DNA of 64,000 bases from Desulfuromonadaceae bacterium. GTDB lineage: Bacteria; Desulfobacterota; Desulfuromonadia; Geobacterales; Pseudopelobacteraceae. This document shows, piece by piece, positions 8,633-20,193 of the stretch. How positions within the stretch are numbered: the stretch's first letter is position 1; every line of letters begins with the position of its first letter. The stretch covers positions 1 to 64,000 of the forward strand of contig JAQUIG010000012.1 in NCBI GenBank assembly GCA_028683435.1. The letters run 5' to 3'. Position numbers and translations under genes: made by a program. Under the pieces are notes generated by a model, which searched no databases, was not told the DNA's origin, and saw nothing but the letters and a program-made list of their open reading frames with translations.

Positions 8633-9811
8633 TTAGAGTTTGAACTTTCCCACCAAGTGCTGGAGCTCTTCGGCCACCCTGGATAGTTCTGAAGATGCTG
8701 AGGCGGTCTCTGTTGCACCGCCGGCGGTCTGCTGCACTACATCGGTTATCTGCTGAATGTTGGCGGTGATCTCTCCGGTGGTTGCTGTCTGCTCTTCGGC
8801 CGCGGTTGCAATCTGGTTGACCTGCATGGTGACATCGTTTATCTGGGCCAGTATCTGCTCCAGCGCCTGTCCGGAGCCGATGGAATACTCGGTCCCTTTC
8901 TCAACCTCTGCCACACCTTCTTCTATCGCGGCAACTGCCCCCTTTGTTTCCTTCTGGATGGCTTTGATCATCTCGCTGATCTCGCGGGTGGCGCGGGTCG
9001 TGCGTTCGGCAAGTGCCCGCACTTCGTCGGCGACTACAGCAAAACCACGGCCCTGTTCACCGGCCCGGGCCGCCTCTATAGCGGCATTGAGCGCCAGCAG
9101 GTTGGTCTGGTCGGCAATGTCCTCAATGGTGCCGATGATCTGGCCGATCTGGTCGGAGCGGGCACCCAGTCCTTCGACTGTTTTTGCCGCATCCTTTACC
9201 TTGGCGGCGATGCGGTCCATGCCGTCGGTCGCCCGCTTGACGGTTTCTGCGCCGGAACGTGCAGTATCGCTGGCGCGGTTCGATGTATCGGCTGCGCTCA
9301 GGCAGTTGTGGGCAATGTCATTTGAAGTGGCGGCCATTTCCTGACTGGCTACGGCAACTGAGTTGGTCTTGTGCGCGACCTCTTCGGTCCCGGTTGCAAT
9401 CTGGCTGGCATTTGCGTGGAGCCTGCCCGATGCCAGGGTCATCTGCTGCGATGTCTGGGAAATCTGTCCGATGATTTCACGCATGGTCGACTGAACGGTG
9501 CTGATGGAGCGGATTATAATGCTGATTTCATTGTTGCGTTTGGCATTTATTTCCTGTGTCAGGTTCCCTTCTGCCATGCGGGATAGAAAACCTATTATCC
9601 TTTGCAGGGCGTCATTGATTGTCCAGAAGAGGAGGCCGCTGAACAGTATGCCAAGCAGCACGAAAGTGGCAGTAGAGAGGATGGAAATAGTTTGAGAAAA
9701 TATTCGCCCTGTAACGACCGCAAAAATGATGCAAAAGCTATAGCAGGCAGAGAGCAGGATAATACGGGTACGAATCTTCAGTCTTTGATAAAGATCAAGC
9801 AGGAAGTTCAT
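8633..9811 (-). CDS. Methyl-accepting chemotaxis protein, two TM segments, no sizeable periplasmic sensor domain
   Basis: HAMP-like region plus signalling hairpin [40 protein letters not shown]. Confidence 0.95.
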   Translation of the reverse strand: MNFLLDLYQRLKIRTRIILLSACYSFCIIFAVVTGRIFSQTISILSTATFVLLGILFSGLLFWTINDALQRIIGFLSRMAEGNLTQEINAKRNNEISIIIRSISTVQSTMREIIGQISQTSQQMTLASGRLHANASQIATGTEEVAHKTNSVAVASQEMAATSNDIAHNCLSAADTSNRASDTARSGAETVKRATDGMDRIAAKVKDAAKTVEGLGARSDQIGQIIGTIEDIADQTNLLALNAAIEAARAGEQGRGFAVVADEVRALAERTTRATREISEMIKAIQKETKGAVAAIEEGVAEVEKGTEYSIGSGQALEQILAQINDVTMQVNQIATAAEEQTATTGEITANIQQITDVVQQTAGGATETASASSELSRVAEELQHLVGKFKL

Positions 9812-10126
9812 GGAGGCTCCTCTACATCAATAATGTGTATATAAATCGGTGCCGCATGTAACCTTGTATATACCAAATTTAAAGCAATTGGAGGTCCTCG
9901 CAAGATCGGATAGGTCTATCCCGTAACGTGCAAATACGTTGCTTTATAACATGGATTTATTGAGATCCCAAATATTAATTGCAGATCGATATCTGAGGTG
10001 AACTTAGGGTCATGGATATACCACTGCAGCAGGATCAGATAAAACCTTGCGATACATCAGTCGGATATGTTATTTTTGCATCCTTTTAATCTGTACACCT
10101 CTATTCATTCAGGAGATACCTAACTA

Positions 10127-11182
10127 ATGGCTGAAAAAAATAACGCGCTGGAGAAGAACAAGGCGATAGAGCTGGCCCTGAGCCAGATCGAAAAACAGTT
10201 CGGCAAGGGCGCAATCATGCGGCTCGGTAATGACGAAGCGCTCCCGGGGGTGGATGCGATTTCCACCGGTTCCATTTCTCTCGATATGGCACTGGGAGTC
10301 GGCGGTGTTCCGCGCGGCAGGGTAATTGAGATATATGGTCCCGAATCATCGGGGAAGACTACGCTGGCGCTGCATATAATCGCTGAAGCGCAGAAAACCG
10401 GGGGGATTGCCGCTTTTATCGATGCCGAACATGCGCTCGATATCGGCTATGCCCGCAAACTGGGGGTCAAGACCGATGACCTGCTGGTGTCGCAGCCGGA
10501 CACGGGGGAACAGGCGCTGGAAATTACCGAAACCCTGGTTAGGAGCGGTGCGATTGACATCCTTGTCGTTGACTCGGTGGCCGCCCTCGTACCCAAGGCC
10601 GAGATTGAAGGGGATATGGGTGATTCCCACATGGGGCTGCAGGCCCGCCTGATGTCACAGGCGTTGCGCAAGTTGACCGGCATCATCAGCAAGTCAAACT
10701 GCTGCGTGATTTTCATCAACCAGATCCGCATGAAAATCGGCGTCATGTTCGGCAATCCCGAAACGACTACCGGCGGCAATGCTCTCAAATTTTACGCTTC
10801 GGTGCGGATGGACATCCGCAAGATTGCGACACTTAAGCAGGGAGACCAGATCATCGGCTCCCGTACCCGGGTCAAGGTTGTTAAAAACAAGGTTGCCCCC
10901 CCATTCAAAGAGGTTGAGTTCGATATCCTTTACGGTGAAGGGATTTCGCGCACCGGTGATGTGCTTGATCTGGCTGTTGATAAAAATATCGTCGAAAAGA
11001 GCGGCGCCTGGTACTCCTACGGCAAGGAGCGGATCGGTCAGGGGCGTGAGAATTCACGTGGCTGGTTGACCGAGCATCCTGAAACGCTGGCTGAGATTGA
11101 AAGCAAACTGATGGACCTGCTTAAGCCGGCTCCGGCCGCTGACAAGACTGACAAGGCAGACAAGGCAGACAAGGCAGCATAA
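10127..11182 (+). CDS. recA: Recombinase RecA
   Basis: [58 protein letters not shown]. Confidence 0.99.
   Translation: MAEKNNALEKNKAIELALSQIEKQFGKGAIMRLGNDEALPGVDAISTGSISLDMALGVGGVPRGRVIEIYGPESSGKTTLALHIIAEAQKTGGIAAFIDAEHALDIGYARKLGVKTDDLLVSQPDTGEQALEITETLVRSGAIDILVVDSVAALVPKAEIEGDMGDSHMGLQARLMSQALRKLTGIISKSNCCVIFINQIRMKIGVMFGNPETTTGGNALKFYASVRMDIRKIATLKQGDQIIGSRTRVKVVKNKVAPPFKEVEFDILYGEGISRTGDVLDLAVDKNIVEKSGAWYSYGKERIGQGRENSRGWLTEHPETLAEIESKLMDLLKPAPAADKTDKADKADKAA
11142..11177 (+). repeat. 9-nt tandem repeat (GACAAGRCW-type, 4 units) in the recA 3' end
   Basis: GACAAGACT GACAAGGCA GACAAGGCA GACAAGGCA, encoding [12 protein letters not shown]. Confidence 0.85.
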
Positions 11183-11197
11183 GCAACGGAGGTAGCT

Positions 11198-12355
11198 GTG
11201 GAGCTGAACGAGATACTCACCATTGCGTTTAAGGCCAAAGGTTCTGATATCCACATCAAGACCGGGCTTCCGCCAATTGTAAGGATTGACGGGCGTCTGC
11301 ATCCGATCCCAAACGCGTCACGTTTGTCGCCTGACTTTGTTTCCGATACCGCCCTGTCGATGATGAATGATCGCCAGCGTCGCATGTTTGAGGAAAATTT
11401 TGAAGTCGATCTTGCGTATGCCGTCCCCGGTTTGGGACGCTTCAGGGTTAGTGTTTACCGCCAGCGCGGCACGGTGGCGATGGTTTTTCGCTCGATCTCG
11501 TTTATTATCCCGACGCTGGAAGGGCTCAATCTGCCGCCGGTCATGCAGAAAATCTGCCGGGAGGAGCGGGGGCTGATTCTGGTAACCGGAACGACCGGTT
11601 CCGGCAAGTCGAGTACGCTGGCAGCCATGGTTGACTGCATCAACAGCCAGCGCACCTGTAACATCATCACGATAGAAGATCCGGTGGAATTCCTGCACCG
11701 CGACAACAAGAGCATCATCAGCCAGCGCGAAGTCGGCACCGACACGCCCACCTTCTCCGCCGCCCTGAAAGGGGCCCTGCGACAGGACCCGGATGTCATT
11801 CTGGTTGGCGAGATGCGTGATTACGAGACGATCGAAACGGCGATGACCGCTGCCGAGACCGGCCATCTGGTCATGTCCACCCTGCACACCATGGACGCCG
11901 CTGAAACCATCAACCGCATCATCGGGGTTTTCCCCCCCTATCATCAGCGCCAGGTACGGATTCAGCTGGCCAGCATTATCAAGGCGGTAATTTCTCAACG
12001 GCTGGTACCGAAATCTGACGGTAAGGGGCGTGTCCCGGCGGTTGAGGTCATGCTGGCCTCCGCTCGGGTCAAAGAATGTATCGATGACAAAGACAAGACC
12101 AAACAGTTGAACGACGCAATTTCCCAGGGGTATGTATCGTATGGAATGCAGACCTTTGATCAGTCGCTGATGAGGCTTTATTCAAACAAACTGATCACCT
12201 ATGAAGAAGCGCTTCGCCAGACCTCGAATCCTGACGACTTTGCCCTCAAAATCTCCGGTATTTCATCAACTTCGGACGCATCCTGGGAAGGGTTTGAGAA
12301 TAAGCCTGATGACCCTGCTGCGGAGCCTGACAAGCTTGATATCGAAAAATACTGA
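11198..12355 (+). CDS. PilT/PilU-type twitching motility ATPase
   Basis: GTTGSGKSSTLAAMVD, EDPVEFLH, LRQDPDVILVGEMRDYETIETAMTAAETGHLVMSTLHT. Confidence 0.93.
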   Translation: MELNEILTIAFKAKGSDIHIKTGLPPIVRIDGRLHPIPNASRLSPDFVSDTALSMMNDRQRRMFEENFEVDLAYAVPGLGRFRVSVYRQRGTVAMVFRSISFIIPTLEGLNLPPVMQKICREERGLILVTGTTGSGKSSTLAAMVDCINSQRTCNIITIEDPVEFLHRDNKSIISQREVGTDTPTFSAALKGALRQDPDVILVGEMRDYETIETAMTAAETGHLVMSTLHTMDAAETINRIIGVFPPYHQRQVRIQLASIIKAVISQRLVPKSDGKGRVPAVEVMLASARVKECIDDKDKTKQLNDAISQGYVSYGMQTFDQSLMRLYSNKLITYEEALRQTSNPDDFALKISGISSTSDASWEGFENKPDDPAAEPDKLDIEKY

Positions 12356-12818
12356 GCCGTTATCATCTGCCCAGCTTTACCAGTATGCGTTGCGGCTGCT
12401 GACCGGTCGTGATTATTCGACCGCCAGAATAAGGCAAAAGCTGGCGACACGGGAAGCCGCTGAGGGGGGGATTGATGATGTCATAGCCCGCCTGCAGCGT
12501 GAGGGGTGGCTGGATGACCGGCGTTATGCAGTCCGGTTCGCAGAATCGGCGCTTTCCTCCGGCCGTTATTACGGGGCTCGCCTCCGTATGGAGATGCGCC
12601 GCAGAGGGTTCACCGCCGATTTAGTGAATGAGACGCTTGCGCCTCTTCTTGCAGAGGGTGATGAAATTTCCGAGGTCAGGTCGGCGGCAGAGCGGCGCTA
12701 CCCCGGATTTTCCTATTCAGCGGCGAGTGATCGCGACAAGCGGCGGGTAATCAGTTTTTTGCAGCGGCGCGGGTTCGGCTTTTCTGCGATAATGCAGGCG
12801 TTGCGGACAGAGGAATAA
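12309..12818 (+). CDS. recX: Regulatory protein RecX
   Basis: [42 protein letters not shown]; position next to recA. Start set at MTLLRSL. Confidence 0.85.
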   Translation: MTLLRSLTSLISKNTEPLSSAQLYQYALRLLTGRDYSTARIRQKLATREAAEGGIDDVIARLQREGWLDDRRYAVRFAESALSSGRYYGARLRMEMRRRGFTADLVNETLAPLLAEGDEISEVRSAAERRYPGFSYSAASDRDKRRVISFLQRRGFGFSAIMQALRTEE

Positions 12819-12838
12819 CTTATTTTGACGAGGGCACT

Positions 12839-15475
12839 ATGACAGGCACAGAAATTCGCGCACTTTTCCTTCAATATTTTGCCGACCGGGGTCACACGGT
12901 CGTTCCAAGCTCCGGGATTCTCCCCAAGAATGACCCGACCCTTATGTTTGCCAATGCCGGCATGAACCAGTTCAAGGACTGTTTTCTTGGTCTGGAGGAT
13001 CGCGGCTATGTCCGTGCCTGCAGTTCGCAGAAATGCGTCCGGGCGGGTGGGAAGCACAATGATCTGGAAAATGTCGGCCGGACGGCCCGACACCACACCT
13101 TCTTTGAAATGTTGGGAAATTTTTCCTTCGGTGATTATTTCAAAAAAGAGGCGATCGCTTACGCGTGGGAGTTTTTGACCAAAGAGTTGAAACTTGATAA
13201 AAATCGCCTGTATGTGACGGTCTACAACGATGATGATGAAGCTGCCGACATCTGGCACACCCAGGAAGGGGTGCCGCTTGAGCGGATTTTCCGCTTCGGC
13301 GAGAAGGACAACTTTTGGTCGATGGGGGACACCGGTCCCTGCGGCCCCTGCAGTGAAATATTTTATGATCAGGGGGCTGCCGTTGGCTGTGGCCGTCCCG
13401 AATGCACGGTCGGCTGCGAGTGTGACCGTTATATGGAGATCTGGAATAACGTCTTCATGCAGTTTAACCGCTCGAGTGACGGCACCCTGACGCCGCTGCC
13501 GAAGCCGTCGGTTGACACCGGCATGGGACTGGAACGCGTTACGGCTGTTATGCAGGGTGTCAGCACCAACTACGACATCGACATCCTGCAGGGGATTATC
13601 CGCCATATCGAGCGCCTGGTAGGCAAGCGTTACGGAGCGGATGAAAAAGACGATGTTTCAATGCGGGTCATCGCCGATCATGCCCGTGCGGTAACATTCC
13701 TTATCTGTGATGGGGCGCTCCCCTCCAACGAAGGCCGGGGGTACGTCCTGAGGCGCATCATGCGCCGTGCGGCACGTCATGCCAAGATGCTCGGCTGTGC
13801 CGAACCGATGCTCTATAACATGGTTGATGCGGTGCGAGAGGTCATGGGGGAAGCGTATCCTGAGTTGGCTGAGCGTGAAGAGTATATCAAAAAGGTTGTT
13901 CTTGGCGAAGAGCAGCGGTTTATTGAAACACTCGACCGTGGGCTTGCAATTCTCAACGATGAGGTTGCCGCGCTGCGGAGTGCCGGCAAAAATATCATCC
14001 CGGGTGATGTCCTGTTCAAGCTCTATGATACCTACGGTTTCCCGACCGATCTGACCGGAGATATTGTCGAGAGCGAAGGGTTTACGATCGATGACGCTGG
14101 TTTTGAAATCTGCATGGAGCGGCAGCGGGCACAGGCGCGTGAACATTGGAAAGGTTCCGGTGAAGAGGGGATTGATCAGGTTTATAAAGAGCTGCACAGC
14201 AAAGGAGTGCGCGGCCGGTTTGTCGGCTATGATGAAATGTCGGTCTATGCTCCGGTGCTGGCTATTATCCGTGATGGAGTTCCTGTTGATGCCGCTGTTG
14301 CCGGAGATACGGTTGCGGTAATCACGGAACGTACTCCTTTTTATGGCGATTCCGGCGGCCAGAAAGGTGACTGCGGGACGCTTTCTACCGGTAACTCACA
14401 CCTGTACGTTACCACTGCAAGTCGCCCCTTTACCGATATGGTTGTTCACCACGCAGTCGTTGCGGAAGGGGTCATAAAAACAGGTGATGCGGCTGATCTG
14501 AAGATCTCCCTGGCAGAACGCAATGCCACCTGTCGCAATCATACGGCGACCCATCTTCTGCAAGCTGCCCTGCGCCAGGTTTTAGGTGCGCATGTCAAGC
14601 AGGCCGGTTCGCTGGTGTCGGAGGGCCGCCTCCGTTTTGATTTTACCCATTTTGCCGCAGTGACTGATGAAGAGCTGCGGCGCATTGAAACAATGGTGAA
14701 CAGTTTTATCATGGCAAATGATCAGGTGGTAACCCGTGAGATGAATATCGCCGAGGCTATTGACGCTGGTGCTACGGCGCTCTTTGACGAAAAATACGGT
14801 GATTCTGTCCGCGTCGTAAGGGTCGGAGAGGTCAGTATGGAGCTCTGCGGCGGGACTCACGTACGTGCAGCTGGTGATATCGGCCTGTTCAAGATCGTTT
14901 CGGAAGCGGGTATTGCCGCCGGTGTACGCCGTATCGAGGCGTTAACCGGGACCGGGGCGCTTGATTTTGTCCGGCAGATGGAGGATGAACAGCGGGAAAT
15001 CGCCGCGCTGCTCAAGGCGGAAGCGGGCAATTCACGCGATCGGCTCGAAAAGCTGCTGGTCCGCCAGAGAGAGTTGCAGCGGGAAATCGAATCGCTGCAG
15101 ACAAAGCTGAATGTTGCTGCTTCCGGAGACCTGCTGTCACAGGCGGTTGAAGCTGCGGGTGTCAGGCTGCTGGCCGTACAGGTGCAGGTAGAGGATGTAA
15201 AGGCGCTGCGGGACCTGTCAGACACTCTGAAAGAGCGCATCGGCGAGGGGGTTGTTGCTCTTGGTGCCTCCATCGGCGGCAAGGCAAATCTGCTGGTAGC
15301 CGTTAGCAAAAGCTTGAGCAGTACAATAAAGGCCGGCGATATAATCAAACAGATTGCGCCGATTGTCGGCGGCAGCGGCGGCGGCAAGCCGGAGCTGGCC
15401 CAGGCGGGTGGAAGCCGGCCGGACAAGCTTGATGAAGCTTTGGCAGCGGTCTCCACTATTCTTTCCGGGCGTTAA
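12839..15475 (+). CDS. alaS: Alanyl-tRNA synthetase
   Basis: Full-length 878 aa; [67 protein letters not shown]. Confidence 0.99.
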   Translation: MTGTEIRALFLQYFADRGHTVVPSSGILPKNDPTLMFANAGMNQFKDCFLGLEDRGYVRACSSQKCVRAGGKHNDLENVGRTARHHTFFEMLGNFSFGDYFKKEAIAYAWEFLTKELKLDKNRLYVTVYNDDDEAADIWHTQEGVPLERIFRFGEKDNFWSMGDTGPCGPCSEIFYDQGAAVGCGRPECTVGCECDRYMEIWNNVFMQFNRSSDGTLTPLPKPSVDTGMGLERVTAVMQGVSTNYDIDILQGIIRHIERLVGKRYGADEKDDVSMRVIADHARAVTFLICDGALPSNEGRGYVLRRIMRRAARHAKMLGCAEPMLYNMVDAVREVMGEAYPELAEREEYIKKVVLGEEQRFIETLDRGLAILNDEVAALRSAGKNIIPGDVLFKLYDTYGFPTDLTGDIVESEGFTIDDAGFEICMERQRAQAREHWKGSGEEGIDQVYKELHSKGVRGRFVGYDEMSVYAPVLAIIRDGVPVDAAVAGDTVAVITERTPFYGDSGGQKGDCGTLSTGNSHLYVTTASRPFTDMVVHHAVVAEGVIKTGDAADLKISLAERNATCRNHTATHLLQAALRQVLGAHVKQAGSLVSEGRLRFDFTHFAAVTDEELRRIETMVNSFIMANDQVVTREMNIAEAIDAGATALFDEKYGDSVRVVRVGEVSMELCGGTHVRAAGDIGLFKIVSEAGIAAGVRRIEALTGTGALDFVRQMEDEQREIAALLKAEAGNSRDRLEKLLVRQRELQREIESLQTKLNVAASGDLLSQAVEAAGVRLLAVQVQVEDVKALRDLSDTLKERIGEGVVALGASIGGKANLLVAVSKSLSSTIKAGDIIKQIAPIVGGSGGGKPELAQAGGSRPDKLDEALAAVSTILSGR

Positions 15476-15484
15476 GGATACGTT

Positions 15485-16363
15485 ATGAAAAAGCTGATTG
15501 AAAAAGCGAATACATTGATGGAGGCGCTCCCCTATATCCGGCGTTTTTCCGGAAAGACCTTTGTCATTAAGTATGGCGGCCATGCGATGGCGGACGAAAA
15601 GCTGAAGGAATCATTTGCCCTTGATGTCGTCCTGCTGAAATCTCTCGGGATCAACACCGTTATCGTTCACGGCGGCGGCCCGCAGATCAACGACACCCTG
15701 AAGCGCTACGGTATCGTATCGGAGTTCGTGCAAGGCATGCGTGTCACCGATGCCGAAACGATGCAGGTGGTCGAGATGGTGCTGGCGGGTCAGGTTAACA
15801 AGGAGGTCGTCGGCTATCTCAACCAGCATGGTGGGCGGGCGGTCGGACTTTCCGGCAAAGATGGGACGCTGCTCCTGGCGAAGAAGATGCTGCAGGAGGT
15901 CAGGGGGGATGACGGTACGACCGCGATGGTCGATGTCGGCTATGTCGGCGATGTCGTCAAGGTCAACACCGATCTGATCGCCACGCTGGAGCAGGGGAAA
16001 TATATTCCGGTTATCGCCCCGATCGGAGTCGGGCTTGGCGGGGAAAGCTACAACATCAACGCCGACTTGGTGGCCGGCAGGGTCGCGGCGGCTCTTAATG
16101 CTGAAAAACTTATCCTGTTGACCGATGTCAATGGCGTGAAGGACAAGGGTGGCAATCTGCTGGAGAGTATTTCAGTCGCAGATCTGCACCGCCTGATTGA
16201 GGAAGAAGCCATTACCGGCGGCATGATTCCCAAGGTGATCTGCTGCGCTGACGCTCTCAAAGAAGGGGTCAAGAAAGCACATATAATCGATGGCCGCATG
16301 GAGCATGCCGTGCTGCTGGAAATCTTCACTGACGTAGGTATTGGAACGGAGATAGTCAAATGA
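15485..16363 (+). CDS. argB: Acetylglutamate kinase
   Basis: [38 protein letters not shown]. Confidence 0.98.
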   Translation: MKKLIEKANTLMEALPYIRRFSGKTFVIKYGGHAMADEKLKESFALDVVLLKSLGINTVIVHGGGPQINDTLKRYGIVSEFVQGMRVTDAETMQVVEMVLAGQVNKEVVGYLNQHGGRAVGLSGKDGTLLLAKKMLQEVRGDDGTTAMVDVGYVGDVVKVNTDLIATLEQGKYIPVIAPIGVGLGGESYNINADLVAGRVAAALNAEKLILLTDVNGVKDKGGNLLESISVADLHRLIEEEAITGGMIPKVICCADALKEGVKKAHIIDGRMEHAVLLEIFTDVGIGTEIVK

Positions 16364-17556
16364 ACTCTCAACAATGGATAGAAAAATCAGATAAATACAT
16401 CATGAAAACCTATGGCCGCTACCCGATCGTTCCTGTCAGGGGAGAAGGGTGCCGCCTGTGGGATGCCGACGGCAAGGAGTATCTCGATTTTCTGGGTGGC
16501 GTTGCGGTCAACAACCTGGGGCATTGCCACCCGAAAGTCGTCGCTGCCCTGCAGAAACAGGCCGCCGAGTTGATCCACTGCTCCAACTATTACCATATTC
16601 CCCAGCAGATCGAGCTGGCAGAACTTCTCTGCAACCACTCCTTTGCCGATAAAGCATTCTTTTGCAACAGCGGCGCCGAGGCGAACGAGGCGGCCATCAA
16701 GCTGGCCCGCAAGTACAGCCTTGATACCTACGGTCCGGAACGGTACGAGATCATCACCGCCGCCGATTCCTTCCACGGGCGCACCATGGCCACCGTGTCG
16801 GCAACCGGCCAGGAAAAGGTACAGCGCTTCTTCGACCCGCTCCTGCACGGCTTCAAGCATTTCCCTTTCAATGATGTGGCTGCGCTGGAAGCGGCCGTAT
16901 CCCCTACCACCTGTGCCATTATGCTTGAGCCGATTCAGGGCGAAGGCGGCATAAACATGCCGTCTCCCGGCTACTTTGAGGCGGTACGGGAAATCTGTGA
17001 CCGCCATGATCTGCTGCTGATTTTCGACGAGGTTCAGGTTGGGATGGGGCGCACCGGCAAACTGTTTGCCTATCAGCATTTTGGCATTGAGCCGGATATT
17101 ATGACATTGGCCAAGGCGCTGGCCGGTGGGGCGCCTATCGGCACGATGCTGGCAAAAGATAAATATGCCGCCGCTTTTGTTCCCGGCACTCACGGTTCCA
17201 CCTTCGGCGGCAACCCGCTTGTCTGTGCCGCTGCTATCGCCACGGTCAGGACAATTCTGGAGGATGGGCTGCTGAACCGCTGTGAGGAGATCGGCGAATA
17301 TTTGACCGGTGAGCTGGAAACGCTTGGGAAGAAGTACCCTTTTGTTAAAGAGGTGCGCGGAATTGGCCTGATGATCGGTATGGCGCTGAATATTCCCGGC
17401 GGCGATATTGTCAAGAAGGGGCATGATCGCGGGGTGCTGCTTAACGTAACACACGATACGGTGCTGCGCTTTGTGCCTGCACTGACCGTGACCAAGCAGG
17501 AAATTAATGCAATGATTGTAATTCTCGATGGAATATTTGCAGAAATAGAAGTATAG
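16360..17556 (+). CDS. argD: Acetylornithine aminotransferase
   Basis: Class III aminotransferase ([38 protein letters not shown]); 4-bp overlap with argB. Confidence 0.97.
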   Translation: MNSQQWIEKSDKYIMKTYGRYPIVPVRGEGCRLWDADGKEYLDFLGGVAVNNLGHCHPKVVAALQKQAAELIHCSNYYHIPQQIELAELLCNHSFADKAFFCNSGAEANEAAIKLARKYSLDTYGPERYEIITAADSFHGRTMATVSATGQEKVQRFFDPLLHGFKHFPFNDVAALEAAVSPTTCAIMLEPIQGEGGINMPSPGYFEAVREICDRHDLLLIFDEVQVGMGRTGKLFAYQHFGIEPDIMTLAKALAGGAPIGTMLAKDKYAAAFVPGTHGSTFGGNPLVCAAAIATVRTILEDGLLNRCEEIGEYLTGELETLGKKYPFVKEVRGIGLMIGMALNIPGGDIVKKGHDRGVLLNVTHDTVLRFVPALTVTKQEINAMIVILDGIFAEIEV

Positions 17557-17565
17557 GAGAGATAC

Positions 17566-18477
17566 ATGACTCGTCACTTTTTATCGCTGCACGATTATAC
17601 GAAGGATGAACTGGATGTTCTGCTAATTCTTGCCGCAGATCTTAAAAACAAGCAGAAGGGCGGCATTCCGCACAGGCTGCTGGAAGGCAAGACGGTAGCG
17701 CTCCTTTTTGAAAAGGCGTCAACCCGCACGAGGGTCTCCTTCGAGGTAGGTGTCTTTCAGCTGGGTGGCCACGCTCTGTTCATGCCGTCGGCAAATTCAC
17801 AAATGGGGCGAGGCGAGCCGATCAAGGATAGTGCCCGTGTCATGTCACGTTATTGCGACGGGGTGATGATCCGCACTTTCGGGCAGGAGATTGTGGACGA
17901 GTTTGCGAAATACTCGGATATTCCGGTCATCAACGGCCTGACCGACCTGTTCCATCCCTGCCAGATCATGGCTGATCTGCAGACGGTGATTGAGCACAAG
18001 GGGGCATATACCGGGTTGACGTTCGCCTGGATCGGTGACGGCAACAACATGGCAAATACATGGATTGAAGCGGCGGCAATCTTCGGGTTTGAATTGCGTC
18101 TCGCCTGTCCTGCTGGGTACGAACCGGATCGTCGGGTCATGGCATGGGCCCAGGGTAAAGCTCCCGGTTTGATCACGCTCACAACCGATCCGAAGAGCGC
18201 TGTGGCCGGTGCGGATGTCATAAATACTGATGTCTGGGCAAGTATGGGGCAGGAGGCGGAGCAGAAGGAACGTGAGAAGGCTTTTGTCGGCTATTGTCTG
18301 GATGACGCGCTTCTTTCCTTGGCAAATCCGGACTGTATAGTCCTGCACTGTCTCCCTGCTCACCGTGGCGAGGAGATATCCGACTCGGTTATTGAGGGGA
18401 AAAACTCCGTTGTCTGGGATGAGGCGGAGAACCGGCTGCATATACAGAAGGCTATCATGGCCACGTTAATCAAATAA
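17566..18477 (+). CDS. argF: Ornithine carbamoyltransferase
   Basis: FEKASTRTRVSFEVG, HPCQIMADLQT, HCLPAHRGEEI. Confidence 0.98.
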   Translation: MTRHFLSLHDYTKDELDVLLILAADLKNKQKGGIPHRLLEGKTVALLFEKASTRTRVSFEVGVFQLGGHALFMPSANSQMGRGEPIKDSARVMSRYCDGVMIRTFGQEIVDEFAKYSDIPVINGLTDLFHPCQIMADLQTVIEHKGAYTGLTFAWIGDGNNMANTWIEAAAIFGFELRLACPAGYEPDRRVMAWAQGKAPGLITLTTDPKSAVAGADVINTDVWASMGQEAEQKEREKAFVGYCLDDALLSLANPDCIVLHCLPAHRGEEISDSVIEGKNSVVWDEAENRLHIQKAIMATLIK

Positions 18478-18504
18478 TATCAGCACCTAAAGGAGAGTAA
18501 AACC

Positions 18505-19728
18505 ATGGCAAAAAAACAGGAAATCAACAAGATCGTTCTGGCCTATTCCGGCGGGTTGGACACCTCCATCATCCTCAAGTGGCTGAAAAACGAGTACGGC
18601 TGCAAGGTGGTCGCATTTTCGGCCGACCTGGGGCAGGGGGAGGAGCTTGATCCGGTTCGCGAAAAAGCTCTGGCCACCGGCGCTGACAAGGTCTACATCG
18701 ACGACCTGAAAGAGGAGTTCGTGCGCGACTTCGTTTTCCCGATGTTCCGTGCCAACGCTATCTACGAAGGGCACTACCTGCTCGGCACCTCCATCGCCCG
18801 CCCGCTGATCGCCAAGCGCCAGATGGAGATCGCTGCCAAGGAGAAGTGCGACGCCGTTTCCCACGGCGCCACCGGCAAGGGTAACGATCAGGTCCGTTTC
18901 GAACTGGCGTACTACCATTTTAATCCTTCCATCAAGGTTATCGCTCCCTGGAGAATGTGGGACCTTAACAGCCGTCAGGCGCTGATCGAATATGCCAAAA
19001 AGAACGATATCCCCATCCCGACCATCAAGAAGCGTCCCTGGTCGTCCGATCGCAACCTGCTGCATATCTCCTTCGAGGGGGGCATTCTGGAGGATACCTG
19101 GGCTGAAGCGCCGGAAGAGATGTACGTGCTGACCAAATCACCGGAAAAAGCTCCCAACAAACCGCAGTATGTGGAGATTGAATTTAAAAACGGCAACGCT
19201 GTCGCTGTTGATGGTGAAAAAATGACACCGGCTCAGCTGCTTGCCCACCTGAACTTCCTCGGCGGCCAGCATGGTGTCGGTCGTGTAGATCTTCTGGAGA
19301 ATCGCTCGGTTGGGATGAAGTCGCGCGGCGTCTACGAGACCCCCGGCGGTACAATTCTATTTGAGGCACATTCGGCGGTCGAGCAGATCACCATGGATCG
19401 TGAAGTCATGCGTATCCGCGATGGGCTGATTCCCGAATATGCCAAACAGATCTACAGCGGGTACTGGTTCTCACCGGAGCGCCAGATGCTGCAGACGCTG
19501 ATTGATGATTCCCAGAAATGCGTCAACGGTGTCGCCCGCGTCAAGTTATACAAGGGGTTGTGCCGCACCGTCGGCCGCAAGTCAGAGAGCGATTCGCTCT
19601 TTAACCTCGACTTTGCCACCTTCGAGAAGGATCAGGTCTTCAACCAGGCCGACGCCGAGGGGTTCATCAAGATCAACTCCCTGCGGCTGCGCATCAGGTC
19701 GCTGATGAATGCTAACAGAAAGAAGTAG
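18505..19728 (+). CDS. argG: Argininosuccinate synthase
   Basis: [32 protein letters not shown]. Confidence 0.99.
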   Translation: MAKKQEINKIVLAYSGGLDTSIILKWLKNEYGCKVVAFSADLGQGEELDPVREKALATGADKVYIDDLKEEFVRDFVFPMFRANAIYEGHYLLGTSIARPLIAKRQMEIAAKEKCDAVSHGATGKGNDQVRFELAYYHFNPSIKVIAPWRMWDLNSRQALIEYAKKNDIPIPTIKKRPWSSDRNLLHISFEGGILEDTWAEAPEEMYVLTKSPEKAPNKPQYVEIEFKNGNAVAVDGEKMTPAQLLAHLNFLGGQHGVGRVDLLENRSVGMKSRGVYETPGGTILFEAHSAVEQITMDREVMRIRDGLIPEYAKQIYSGYWFSPERQMLQTLIDDSQKCVNGVARVKLYKGLCRTVGRKSESDSLFNLDFATFEKDQVFNQADAEGFIKINSLRLRIRSLMNANRKK

Positions 19729-19731
19729 GGA

Positions 19732-20193
19732 TTGACAAAGAAGCGCTTCAAAAAGGAGCACATCGTTACCTCTGTTGTGGCGGTGATTGTAGACGATGAC
19801 GGGCGGGTACTCCTGACAAAGCGGAGTATCCCCCCCTTCCTCGACCTGTGGGTTATGCCGGGGGGGAAGATCGATCTTGGTGAACCGATCCTGGAAGCGT
19901 TGAAGCGAGAAGTACATGAAGAGGTGGGGCTGGAGATAGAAGTCAATGGATTGATAGATGTCTTCGAACACCTTACCCCCGGCGAGGAAAACTGCCACTT
20001 CCTGATCCTCTATTACCGCTGCCGTCCGCTTTATTGCGATGTTGTCCACAACGAGGACGAGGTAGCCGAGTTTGCATGGGTCCCCTCACTCGAATTGTCC
20101 CGCTATGCCATACCCGCCGGTGCGAGCTATATCCTCGGAAAGGTGTTTCCGGAGTTCTGCTCATGTAACATCACGAACAGCGCCGATGCCTGA
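19732..20193 (+). CDS. NUDIX hydrolase (TTG start)
   Basis: Nudix box GGKIDLGEPILEALKREVHEEVGLEI. Confidence 0.92.
   Translation: MTKKRFKKEHIVTSVVAVIVDDDGRVLLTKRSIPPFLDLWVMPGGKIDLGEPILEALKREVHEEVGLEIEVNGLIDVFEHLTPGEENCHFLILYYRCRPLYCDVVHNEDEVAEFAWVPSLELSRYAIPAGASYILGKVFPEFCSCNITNSADA

Noticed and set aside
9840-10126. Possible LexA/SOS box upstream of recA
   Set aside because: No convincing LexA palindrome recognised by eye; would need a lineage-specific motif search.
12713-13606. 297-aa ORF antisense to recX/alaS
   Set aside because: Overlaps two conserved genes; no motif support.
16387-17577. 396-aa minus-strand ORF antisense to argD
   Set aside because: Antisense shadow of a clear aminotransferase gene; no recognisable domain.
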